64,000 nt of DNA, taken from contig NZ_JAFKIC010000106.1 in assembly GCF_017306585.1 (NCBI RefSeq), positions 62,001 through 126,000 on the forward strand, read 5' to 3'. This DNA is from Mesorhizobium sp. GTDB taxonomy: Bacteria > Pseudomonadota > Alphaproteobacteria > Rhizobiales > Rhizobiaceae. Below are positions 46,411 to 54,496 of this stretch, piece by piece. A program made the translations under genes and the position numbers. Position 1 is the stretch's first letter. Each line of letters opens with the position of its first letter. The notes under the pieces are model-generated. The model worked only from the letters and a program-made list of their open reading frames with translations, was not told the origin of the DNA and did no database searches.

Positions 46411-46536
46411 CAGGGGCGTCGGAGTGCGAAGAAGCGGGCAGGCCGAATTGACTTTGAGCTGCGAGCTCGCGTTGTTATCTGGCCGCCCCTGCGACTATCC
46501 CGTCTGCGCTGCGAGCGCGTATCCGTAGATGTCGCA
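46411..46536 (+). ncRNA. Candidate IS110 bridge RNA
   Basis: The non-coding stretch upstream of the IS110 transposase folds into two tandem domains by eye. Domain 1 is closed by GGGGCG/CGCCCC (46413-46418 with 46484-46489) and by GGCC/GGCC (46441-46444 with 46481-46484, competing for one base). It has internal-loop strands at 46445-46455 and 46469-46480 and an apical hairpin GAGCT-GCG-AGCTC. Domain 2 is closed by TGCGAC/GTCGCA (46490-46495 with 46531-46536), with loop strands at 46496-46505 and 46519-46530 and an apical hairpin GCGCT-GCG-AGCGC. Bridge RNAs of IS110 elements have this two-loop plan. Exact ends are unknown. Confidence 0.5.
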
Positions 46537-46577
46537 CAGCCCGCGCACTCCCCCATCAACAACATGGAGGATTTGGA

Positions 46578-47780
46578 ATGCGGTCGATCGGAATGGATGT
46601 GCATCGAAGTTTTGCGCAGGTCGCGGTTCTTGACCGGGGCAAGGTCACCGAAGAATTCCGGGTGGAACTGGATTACGACGCTGTGGTGGCCTTTGGGCAG
46701 AAGCTTCGAAAGGATGACGAAGTCATACTGGAAGCGACTGGGAACACCTCGGCCATTGTAAGGTTGTTGACGCCGTTCGTGGCCAAGGTCGTGATTGCGA
46801 ACCCGCTTCAGGTGAAGGCCATCGCCCACGCGCGCGTCAAGACCGACAAAGTCGACGCGCGGATTCTGGCACAGCTTCATGCCGCCGGCTTTTTGCCAGA
46901 GGTCTGGGCTGCGGATGACGATACCCTGAACCTGCGTCGTCTCGTGTCGGAGCGCGCGGCGCTCGTGCGATCAGTGCGACGGGTGAAGAGCCGGGTCCAG
47001 GCCGTTCTCCACGCCAATCTCGTGCCGAAATACTCGGGACATCTGTTCGGAAAAGATGGCAGAGACTGGCTTTTGACGGCCCCGTTGCCCAAGGCAGAGC
47101 GCGACCTCCTCGCCCGCCATCTTGATGAACTGGACTGGCTGAAGGGCAAGCTTGAAAAGCTGGATGGTGCCATGGCACGAATTGCGCTTGACGACACTCG
47201 CACGCGCAAGCTGATGACGATCGCCGGGATAAATTCTGTGGTTGCCACGGCGGTAATAGCCGCCATTGGCGACATCTCCCGGTTCCCGACGCCCGACCGG
47301 CTTGCGAGCTACTTCGGCTTGACCCCGCGGGTGCGCCAGTCCGGCGATCGCGGCGCAATCCATGGCCGCATCTCGAAACAGGGAAATGCGACTGCCAGAA
47401 CGATGCTGATTGAAGCTGCCTGGTCGGCCGCCTCGGTCCCTGGGCCGCTGCGTGCCTTCTTTCTCCGGATCAAGGACCGCAAAGGCCTCAACGTCGCGGC
47501 GGTCGCCACGGCGCGCAAGATCGCAAATCTGATCTGGCAGTTGCTGACCAAGGAGGCTCCCTACAGATGGGCTCGGCCCGCCTTTGTCGCCATGAAGATG
47601 CGCAAGCTTGAACTTCGTGCCGGCGCTCCCAAAGCACATGGGCCCGCTGGTCCCGCCCGCGATTACTGGATCAAGGAAATCCGCCATCGAGAGATGGAGC
47701 TCGTTGCACAGGCGGAGGCAGCTTACGCGGCCATGGTCGAAGCCTGGAGAGATAGGCCACCTAAACCACAAAAAAGCTGA
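46578..47780 (+). CDS. IS110-family transposase (DEDD recombinase)
   Basis: This 400-aa transposase has the N-terminal DEDD RuvC-like domain (I-G-M-D-V-H at the start, E-A-T-G-N-T-S near residue 55, K-T-D-K-V-D-A-R near residue 90) and the C-terminal Tnp_20 domain with G-I-N-S-V-V-A-T and the serine-containing Q-S-G-D-R-G/ R-I-S-K-Q-G-N region. Length is that of the family. A GGAGG lies 7 nt before the ATG. The gene looks intact, so the element may be active. Confidence 0.93.
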   Translation: MRSIGMDVHRSFAQVAVLDRGKVTEEFRVELDYDAVVAFGQKLRKDDEVILEATGNTSAIVRLLTPFVAKVVIANPLQVKAIAHARVKTDKVDARILAQLHAAGFLPEVWAADDDTLNLRRLVSERAALVRSVRRVKSRVQAVLHANLVPKYSGHLFGKDGRDWLLTAPLPKAERDLLARHLDELDWLKGKLEKLDGAMARIALDDTRTRKLMTIAGINSVVATAVIAAIGDISRFPTPDRLASYFGLTPRVRQSGDRGAIHGRISKQGNATARTMLIEAAWSAASVPGPLRAFFLRIKDRKGLNVAAVATARKIANLIWQLLTKEAPYRWARPAFVAMKMRKLELRAGAPKAHGPAGPARDYWIKEIRHREMELVAQAEAAYAAMVEAWRDRPPKPQKS

Positions 47781-47790
47781 GAAAGGGGCT

Positions 47791-49129
47791 GTTCAACAAC
47801 ATCCGTGTCGATCTCGATACTGCCGTCATCGAGGAAACGGCAGAGCGATTTCCAACGGGAAAGCGCATATCGGCTCGCTTCCGCCGTCCCGGATTTTTGC
47901 GGCAGGCGCTTGAGGTTGTCGTCCAGCCATAATCGCAGGGCTTCGACCTTAGACTTGGCTCTTTCCTGCCGCACAGCTTTCCGCACGTTTGGCGGCTCCC
48001 CACGAATAGTCTTCTCGATCTCGTAGAGTTCGCCAATCCGACGGAGCGCTTCCTCCGCAATCGGCGCTTTTCCTGAAGTCGTCAGATCGAAGAACTTGCG
48101 TCTTGCATGCGCCCAGCAGGCGGCTTCCAGGATGGTCGGTGGGCCGCCTGGCTTGTGTGGCTCGTAGAGATCACGGAAGCCAGCATAACCGTCGGCATGC
48201 AGCACGCCGGAGAAGGTAGCGAGATGCTGCCGGGGATGCAGTCCTCTACGATCCGGGCTGAAGAAGTAGCAGACTGCAGGTGGGATCGTGTCACCATAGG
48301 GACGACCGTCGCGAACATAGGTCCACAACCGCCCGGTCCTAGTCTTGCCCTTGCCTGGCTCCAGAACTGGAACGGGCGTGTCGTCACCGTGAAGTCGATG
48401 GCCAGCGAACACATGGTCTCGAAGCTTCGCCAGCAACGGCTCCAGCAATGTGCTAGCCTTGCCGATCCAGTCGGCCATGGTCGAGCGGGACAGATCGACG
48501 CCTTCCCGCGCATAAATCTCGGATTGGCGATAAAGAGGCAGGTGATCGCAATATTTGGCGATCAGCACATGGGCAACCAGCCCCGGTCCCGGCTTGCCGC
48601 GTTCAATGGGCAACGACGGCATGTCGGCCTTAATCTGCGTATCGCAGCCCTTGCAGGTGAAGCGGGGCTGGACATGGCGCACGACACGGAATGAGGCCGG
48701 GACATAGTCGAGAACTTCGCTGACGCTTTCGCCTGCACGGATGAAGTCGGAGCCGCCACAGACCGGGCATGCGCAAGTTGCCTGGTGCGTCACGTCATGG
48801 CGTGGCAGATGATCGGGCAATGGCTGGCGGCTCGGCTTGGCCTTTGCCGGACCGGCAGTCGACGACAATGCTGGGGCCATGGCTTCCGCCTCGGCCGCCT
48901 CGATATCTTCCAACGCCAGTTCGAGCTGTTCGATGGCGCGGTCCATCTTTTCGGAGGACGAGCCGAACCGTGCCCGCTTGAGAACCGCAAGCTGCGCCTT
49001 CAGTTTGTCGATCAGGGTGTCGCGGGATTGAAGCTTTCGAGCCTGTTCTGCCAGTTGATCGGCCTGCGCAGCGATAATGGCTCGCAACGCATCGACGTCA
49101 TCCGGCAGGATCGAAGGGCTCGTTTCCAT
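47791..49129 (-). pseudogene. tnpC: IS66 transposase TnpC, truncated by the IS110-family element
   Basis: The first about 445 residues are a normal IS66 TnpC. They comprise an N-terminal coiled-coil/leucine-rich region, a zinc-finger-like C-A-C-P-V-C-G and C-K-G-C-D, and the DDE-type catalytic domain with H-G-D-D-T-P-V near residue 248 and the H-A-D-G-Y-A-G region. The gene breaks off near D-T-D-V-V-E, just at the last acidic residue. The open frame runs on to 47723 through IS110 sequence, which adds foreign residues. The protein lacks its usual C-terminal 90 residues and is probably inactive. Confidence 0.85.
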
Positions 49130-49194
49130 GCCAAAACTGTAGCTGATTTGGCGTCAGATTGCCACTTATCTATCTGTAAAGATTCGCATCTGTC

Positions 49195-49542
49195 TTACGC
49201 GACCCGTGTCGGCGCAGAGGTCCAGGAAGGACGCCGCCAGTCTATACCTTCCCACAGCATCGACAACTGCGCCGCCGTCAGCCGGGCCGTGCCATCGGTC
49301 GCGGACGGCCAGGGAAAGCGGCCCTTCTCCAGGACCTTGTAATAGAGGCAGAAACCCTGACCATCCCAGAACAGTAGCTTGATACGATCACCACGACGGC
49401 CTCGGAACGCGAAGACCGAACCCGACGCGGGCCTCTGGCGAAGTGACGACTGCACCAGCGCCATCAGGCCATCGATCCCCTTGCGCATGTCCGTCACACC
49501 GCAGGCGAGATAGACGCGTACATTTGCGCCGGGCGCGATCAT
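49195..49542 (-). CDS. tnpB: IS66 accessory protein TnpB
   Basis: This 115-aa protein matches IS66 Orf2/TnpB: V-Y-L-A-C-G-V-T-D-M-R-K-G near the start, F-R-G-R-R-G-D-R-I-K-L-L-F-W and a terminal W-E-G-I-D-W. It overlaps tnpA by 4 nt. Its role in IS66 transposition is required but not well defined. Confidence 0.95.
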   Translation of the reverse strand: MIAPGANVRVYLACGVTDMRKGIDGLMALVQSSLRQRPASGSVFAFRGRRGDRIKLLFWDGQGFCLYYKVLEKGRFPWPSATDGTARLTAAQLSMLWEGIDWRRPSWTSAPTRVA

Positions 49543-49937
49543 GCGTCTTCAACCGAGCGGATCAGTGCTTTCAGGACGTCAGCCGCAATGTTGGCCTCGA
49601 CCTTCAAGACGCGGCCGCCCTTGCAACCGATCTCGATCCGCATGGGGCGTGCCGACCGCTTTGCCGCAGGCTTGTCGACGGAGGCGGGTCGCTCCGCTTC
49701 GTTGCTCGTCTCCGTGGCAATCAATGCGACCGGCAGAAAGGAGACCACCGGCTCCGACTGTTCGGCCGCGAACTTGCGCCGCCAGGCATAAATCTGCTGG
49801 GGTTTGACATCGTGCCGCCGCGCGACGTCGGCAATGCTGGCATTCGGCTCGGCAGCCTCCTGCAGTATCGAAAGCTTCTCGTCGTCGGACCAGTCGCGTC
49901 GACGCTCGACGCCCGTCAAAATCTCCATGCGGCCCAT
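49539..49937 (-). CDS. tnpA: IS66 DNA-binding protein TnpA
   Basis: This 132-aa protein has the IS66 Orf1/TnpA helix-turn-helix (S-I-A-D-V-A-R-R-H-D-V-K-P-Q-Q-I-Y-A-W-R-R-K) and a short variable tail ending in the family's conserved V-L-x-A-L-I-R-S. It likely recognises the inverted repeats. It is the first gene of the tnpA-tnpB-tnpC set, about 95 bp inside the right end. Confidence 0.93.
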   Translation of the reverse strand: MGRMEILTGVERRRDWSDDEKLSILQEAAEPNASIADVARRHDVKPQQIYAWRRKFAAEQSEPVVSFLPVALIATETSNEAERPASVDKPAAKRSARPMRIEIGCKGGRVLKVEANIAADVLKALIRSVEDA

Positions 49938-50031
49938 AGTTCATCCCTGATGACGTCTCTAATGACGGAATTAGTGACGTAACTTCAGGTGTTCGCGGGA
50001 AATCTCAAAGGCAGATTCACCGGACGCTTAC

Positions 50032-50039
50032 CGTCGATC
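50032..50039. repeat. 8-bp target-site duplication, right copy
   Basis: CGTCGATC after the right inverted repeat, identical to the left copy at 45221. Confidence 0.92.
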
Positions 50040-50381
50040 CTTGTCAACGCACCGATCAACGCCAAGGCTCGCAACGTCGAGCCCTTTGGCCCGGTGGCCC
50101 TTATAAACTCGTTCGACGACTTCGATGACGCCTTGATGGAAGCGAACCGCCTTCCCTATGGTCTTGCGTCCTACGCTTACACTTCTTCGGCGAAAACAGC
50201 GGCCGCGCTTACGAACCGAATCGAGGCGGGCATGATATCGATCAATCATCATGGATTGGGTCTGCCGGAGCATCCGTTTGGAGGCGTTAAGGATAGCGGC
50301 TTTGGCTCCGAGGGAGGCACGGAAGGCCTTGATGCTTATCTGTCCGTGAAGTTCGCTACGCAGGTCGGCCTCGACGCTTGA
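50040..50381 (+). pseudogene. Aldehyde dehydrogenase, 3' part after the IS66-type insertion
   Basis: 114 codons give the C-terminal ALDH region: E-P-F-G-P-V, L-P-Y-G-L-A-S-Y-A, and H-P-F-G-G-V-K-D-S-G with a final A-T-Q-V-G-L-D-A. Joining 45228 to 50040 restores E-P-S-I-L-V-N in one frame with no stop, giving 476 residues. The two parts read as one gene with no other damage, so the insertion is recent. Confidence 0.93.
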
Positions 50382-50411
50382 GGAACGTCTGTGCCGGAAT
50401 AGACGACGGTT

Positions 50412-51356
50412 CTATGGCTTTCCGGCAGTTTCCGAGGATATTGGCATGTCACCGTAGTCGTGATTGATCTCAAAGAGCTGTGGGAATTTCTGCTGACAGA
50501 GATTTTTGAGCAACAAGATGTAGGGGTTTTGGGAGAGATATTTCGATTCCCCAAAATAGACCGGGATATCCTGCACCTCTTCTAAAACTCTAACCGCAAG
50601 GTGCGAGCGCGCGCTTTCAAGCGTCCAGGTAGGCAGTATTGTAAAGCCGAGCCCTGTCTCCACGCAGCGTTTAACGTTGGAGCTCGACGATGTCGAAATC
50701 GCAACTCTCGGCGATTTCCCGTCTCTGCGCATGAGGTCCAATGCCATGTTCCGCAACATATGACCGGGCTCAAACGTAACGTAGGGCTTCCCATCAGCCC
50801 AGTCCGCAACTGACGCAAACTCGTCTGGCGATTGCCAGTCCATCGGGTAGATCAAGGCGAGTTTGTAACTGCCGAGCGCGTGCTGCACCACTTCATCACC
50901 AATGAACGGCCGCTCCGTTATAAAGGCATCAACCTGTCCGGTCTTCACCAGTTCCACCAATGCTACGTCGCGTTCATAGCAAACGATCTGAACTTCCGGA
51001 TATGTGGAACTGAATTCGCCAATGATGGGTTGGAAAAGATAGTAGAAGATCGCCTGCGGCATGCCGAAACGAATGACGGGACGCTCCTTATCGATGAGCT
51101 CGTTAAGACGGCTCAACATCGCGTCCAGCTCTGGTACAAGCAGATTGTAAAGCGTGCGACCGCGTGCGGTCAGAACCGTTGTCTTTGCGCCTTGCTCCGA
51201 CACGACCAATCTCTCGCCGAGTATCTGTTCGAAACGACGAATATGATTAGCTACAGACTGATAGGAAATATTTAATTTTCGAGCGGCGGCAGAGTAAGAA
51301 CCTTCCTTCGCGACCAGATGGAACGTTTGGACGAGGGTCAGGCTGACATTCTTCAT
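50412..51356 (-). CDS. LysR-family transcriptional regulator
   Basis: This 314-aa protein has the LysR N-terminal winged helix (G-S-Y-S-A-A-A-R-K-L-N-I-S-Y-Q-S-V-A-N-H-I) and a substrate-binding domain. The Met at 51356 gives the usual LysR length; 26 codons upstream are open but not LysR-like. It is divergent from the GMC oxidoreductase gene and so probably controls it. It lies convergent with the end of the interrupted ALDH gene. Confidence 0.93.
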   Translation of the reverse strand: MKNVSLTLVQTFHLVAKEGSYSAAARKLNISYQSVANHIRRFEQILGERLVVSEQGAKTTVLTARGRTLYNLLVPELDAMLSRLNELIDKERPVIRFGMPQAIFYYLFQPIIGEFSSTYPEVQIVCYERDVALVELVKTGQVDAFITERPFIGDEVVQHALGSYKLALIYPMDWQSPDEFASVADWADGKPYVTFEPGHMLRNMALDLMRRDGKSPRVAISTSSSSNVKRCVETGLGFTILPTWTLESARSHLAVRVLEEVQDIPVYFGESKYLSQNPYILLLKNLCQQKFPQLFEINHDYGDMPISSETAGKP

Positions 51357-51701
51357 TGAGAAACATTTTCCTTGATGGGCATTTGTTCTATATCCGGGCG
51401 CGTTCGAGCGCCTGGAGATGCTGCATTGCCCCACTGGTTCACGCCAAGTTTGGTAGCAAAAGCCCCTTGAAATGACTACAAGAAAGATCGCGGCTTGCGT
51501 TCGATAGCAATTCGCGCCAACGCGGCCAAAGTTCCAAGGTTTCCCCTACAAGGGCATCGCATATTTGTATTCTGCTCGATTTCTCAAGCGGCTAGCCTGC
51601 TCCACACATTGCCCGCGCACGGCGTCGGAGAAGGTCTTGTCGGCTATCTCCATACTTCCGACCGGCATGGAATTTGGTCTCCGGCAAACGAGTGGATTTC
51701 A
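51357..51701. promoter_or_regulatory. Divergent promoter region between LysR gene and GMC oxidoreductase gene
   Basis: This 345-bp gap has no recognisable gene. LysR regulators usually act from such gaps. I could not pick a confident T-N11-A box by eye. Confidence 0.35.
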
Positions 51702-53411
51702 ATGAAATACAAGTATCTGATCGTAGGTGGCGGCTCCGCCGGATGCGTCCTCGCCAACCGACTCTCCGAGACCGGGAAGCATAATGTATGCTTGATCGAG
51801 GCTGGTCCCGATACCCCGCCAGAAGACGTGCCGCGATCGGTTTATGGCGATGCATTTCTCCCAGACTATTTCCAGCCCAACCGTTACTGGACCGAGTTGA
51901 CAGCATACGCAGACCCGGTCGGTAACCGGTCGCCGCAGCAGATAGAAGCAGACATGAAACCAAGGCGCTACGAACAGGCGCGCGTCATGGGCGGCGGATC
52001 GACGGTCAACGGCCAGGTTGCCATTCGTGGGCTTCCATCTGATTACGACGAATGGGAAAAGCTCGGAGCGGATGGATGGTCGTACCGAGACTGCGAACCA
52101 TACTTTCAAAAAATGGAGAACGACATCGACTTTCCCGCCGTAAGCGGGCAGCCGGCAGGACGAATCCCTATTCGACGGACCTTTCCTCAGCACTGGAGCA
52201 AGTTTGCGCTTGCCATGAGGGAAGGCGTTGCGACCAAGGGAATCCCTTACGTGGACAATTGTCATGCCGAACCGATCGACAGTTGCTTTCCGTTTACCCG
52301 TAACAATGTCTACGATCATCGCGTGTCTTCGGCCGCAGGCTATCTCGACGAGGCGACGCGCCGGCGTTCGAACTTGACGATTGTCTCCGAAGCCCATGTT
52401 GAATCCATCCTTCTCGAAGGCAGGGTTGCGAAGGGCGTTGTTCTCCGCAGAAAGGGGAAGACCGAAACAATCCACGCGGAAGAAGTGATCCTGTCGGCCG
52501 GCGCCCTGCACTCGCCGGCGCTGTTGATGCGGACAGGCATAGGGCCAGCCGAACACCTTCGCGAACTGGGTATTGATGTAGTTGCCGATCGGCCGGGCGT
52601 CGGTCAGAACCTGCAGGACCATCCCTTGATCGGCTTCGCTGTGTATCTCGACCCCAAGGGCATGATGGACGACTACGTAAAAAGCAGTCTTTTGATGCAT
52701 ATGCGTTGGAGCTCGGGCTACGAGGGCTGCCCACCAACCGATATGAAACTGACTGTTTCTGGTCGGTTTGCTTGGAGCGAGGTTGGCAAGCGCCTTGCGA
52801 TGGTCAATTTCGGCCCGAACAAGGCTTATTCGAGAGGATTCGTCAAACTGCGCAGCAAGAACCCCAATGAGCACCCGCTCGTGGCCTTCAATTATCTCGC
52901 CGATATTCGTGATTTGAACCGTATGAAGGCCACGGCTCGGTGGGTAAGCGGTATTCTTTCAAGCGCTCCTGTTAATGACTATGTTCGAACGTTCTGGCCC
53001 GGCATCTATGCAGACTCGCTCAGGAATCTCGCGGCAAAGACCTGGATCAACGACGTCAAGACCCGGATCGCCGCCAGCTTTCTCGACATGGGCGGAATGG
53101 CTCGCAACTTCGTTCTCGGCAAGGCGATCGACAGTCGTTTCACCCTCGATAAAGTACTGAATGACGAGCACAGTCTCGAGGAGTGGATACGCACCGGGGT
53201 GCAGGGCGACTGGCATGCTTGTGGAACCTGCCGCATGGGTAGACCGGACGACAAGGCGGCTGTCGTCAACTCTCGCGGAAAGGTCTATGGAGTCGAAGGC
53301 CTGTGGGTCGTCGATGCATCGGTCATGCCCTCGGTCCCCTGCGCGACAACGAACCTCTCCACGATGATGATCGCCGAGAAGATGGCCGATCACATTCAGC
53401 AGGCGGCATAG
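51702..53411 (+). CDS. GMC-family flavin oxidoreductase
   Basis: This 569-aa glucose-methanol-choline oxidoreductase has the FAD motif I-V-G-G-G-S-A-G-C-V-L-A near the start, the R-V-M-G-G-G-S-T-V-N-G signature, L-S-A-G-A-L-H-S-P-A-L-L and a C-terminal catalytic region W-H-A-C-G-T-C-R-M-G. It resembles the choline/alcohol dehydrogenase branch. I chose the ATG at 51702; earlier in-frame starts add residues unlike the family. It is followed by the racemase-like gene 43 nt on. It probably oxidises an alcohol group; the substrate is not known. Confidence 0.9.
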   Translation: MKYKYLIVGGGSAGCVLANRLSETGKHNVCLIEAGPDTPPEDVPRSVYGDAFLPDYFQPNRYWTELTAYADPVGNRSPQQIEADMKPRRYEQARVMGGGSTVNGQVAIRGLPSDYDEWEKLGADGWSYRDCEPYFQKMENDIDFPAVSGQPAGRIPIRRTFPQHWSKFALAMREGVATKGIPYVDNCHAEPIDSCFPFTRNNVYDHRVSSAAGYLDEATRRRSNLTIVSEAHVESILLEGRVAKGVVLRRKGKTETIHAEEVILSAGALHSPALLMRTGIGPAEHLRELGIDVVADRPGVGQNLQDHPLIGFAVYLDPKGMMDDYVKSSLLMHMRWSSGYEGCPPTDMKLTVSGRFAWSEVGKRLAMVNFGPNKAYSRGFVKLRSKNPNEHPLVAFNYLADIRDLNRMKATARWVSGILSSAPVNDYVRTFWPGIYADSLRNLAAKTWINDVKTRIAASFLDMGGMARNFVLGKAIDSRFTLDKVLNDEHSLEEWIRTGVQGDWHACGTCRMGRPDDKAAVVNSRGKVYGVEGLWVVDASVMPSVPCATTNLSTMMIAEKMADHIQQAA

Positions 53412-53454
53412 TGACGACTGAGCTGGCCGAATCGAAAACGGGATCGAGGATGAC

Positions 53455-54192
53455 ATGAAACGTCTGAAGGGAAGGCAAGGAGCGATAAGCTACGGTCACG
53501 ACATTGGGATATTGATGATCGACTGCTTCAACCCGTTCATCCCTGGTGATGTCGGGAACGCCTACACCTACGACTTCCCCGTTCTGTATCACCTTGTCCC
53601 CGACGTGACGATCAAGCGTCTTGTTGAGGAGGGGGATCTAAGCCTCGCTCAAAATATCGTGGACGCTGCACTCCATCTCCAGCGGCAGGGTGTCAAGGCA
53701 ATCACGAGCGATTGCGGCTACATGCTGCATTTCCAAGACATAGTGCGAAAAGCTGTCGATGTTCCGGTGATGATGTCAAGCTTGCTGCAATTGCCCTTGA
53801 TTTCGGCACTCCTGCCCCCCTCCCAGTCGATAGGGATCATATGTGCTAATTCCAGCAGCCTAACGGACGATATGCTGCGCAAGGCTTTTCCAGCGCAGGA
53901 CCGGGAGATATTCGTCGGAGGCATGCAGAAGCAGTCGGAATTTCGCCATGCGATCCTTGACGAAATGGGGGACATCGATCCGGAAGCTGTCAGCCAGGAG
54001 GTTGTCGCTATCGGGGTGGGGCTAATCGATCAGCATCCTTCCATTGGCGCCATTTTGCTCGAGTGCTCGAACCTCCCGCCATACGCAAAATCGCTTCAGG
54101 ATCAGATTCATGTCCCTGTCTTCGATTTCACAACGATGATCAATTATGTGCGCGCTAGCTGTGTGCGGTCCCATTTCCGGGGAGGTTACTAG
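53455..54192 (+). CDS. Aspartate/glutamate (hydantoin) racemase-family protein
   Basis: This 245-aa protein has two Cys-containing motifs (T-S-D-C-G-Y-M near residue 82 and L-L-E-C-S-N-L-P-P near residue 203) in the places of the two catalytic Cys of Asp/Glu racemases, and the general alpha/beta layout of that superfamily. Such proteins also include arylmalonate decarboxylase and maleate isomerase, so racemisation is one possibility. It likely works with the GMC or ThDP enzymes beside it. Confidence 0.75.
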   Translation: MKRLKGRQGAISYGHDIGILMIDCFNPFIPGDVGNAYTYDFPVLYHLVPDVTIKRLVEEGDLSLAQNIVDAALHLQRQGVKAITSDCGYMLHFQDIVRKAVDVPVMMSSLLQLPLISALLPPSQSIGIICANSSSLTDDMLRKAFPAQDREIFVGGMQKQSEFRHAILDEMGDIDPEAVSQEVVAIGVGLIDQHPSIGAILLECSNLPPYAKSLQDQIHVPVFDFTTMINYVRASCVRSHFRGGY

Positions 54193-54496
54193 CCGTGAGC
54201 ACTAAGGGGGTCTTCCTGCTCAGCCGGGTCTGCTAGACTAGAATGATCTCACGTTGACCAACAGATGTGCTGCGAATGCACATCCCTGTCATGAACAGAC
54301 GACGCGCGGAGGGGCCGCGGCCATTGTAGGCAGCGGCGATGAGGAGTTGTGTCCAAAACTGGTCTGCTGCTGCGACTTCGACTGAGGTCGTGATCCCGAT
54401 GATGACGCCTCTAATAGGCCTAGGGTCTGGCTCCTAAACTGCTCCCAAGCTGAGTCAATTCTTTGAATCTTATAACGAATACTGAAGGAGAGAACG
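54193..54496 (+). other. Intergenic region, no gene seen
   Basis: A 304-bp gap between the racemase-like and ThDP genes. It holds the ThDP gene's GAAGGAGAG ribosome site near its end, and no recognisable protein, RNA or operator copy. Confidence 0.4.

Larger units (their letters stand above)
46378..47790 (+). mobile_element. IS110-family element inserted in the IS66-type unit
   Basis: The element holds a DEDD-type transposase gene, about 200 bp of non-coding DNA upstream and only about 10 bp downstream. A long left and short right non-coding end is the IS110-group layout. The ends lack inverted repeats, as usual for this group, and the limits given are approximate; CT dinucleotides at 46378 and 47789 would fit the known core. 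It interrupts an IS66 tnpC gene. Confidence 0.65.
45229..50031. mobile_element. IS66-type unit (4803 bp) with passenger genes and an internal IS110-family element
   Basis: The unit starts and ends with the inverted repeat GTAAGCGTCCGGTGA (45229-45243 and its complement at 50017-50031) and is flanked by the 8-bp duplication CGTCGATC. Inside, from the right, it has tnpA, tnpB and truncated tnpC on the minus strand. It then holds an IS110-family element and a separate C-terminal tnpC fragment, followed by two small minus-strand genes. A simple IS66 element is about 2.5 kb, so the extra length is about 1.4 kb of IS110 plus about 0.8 kb of passenger DNA. Both ends are intact, so it moved as one unit. 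Confidence 0.88.
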
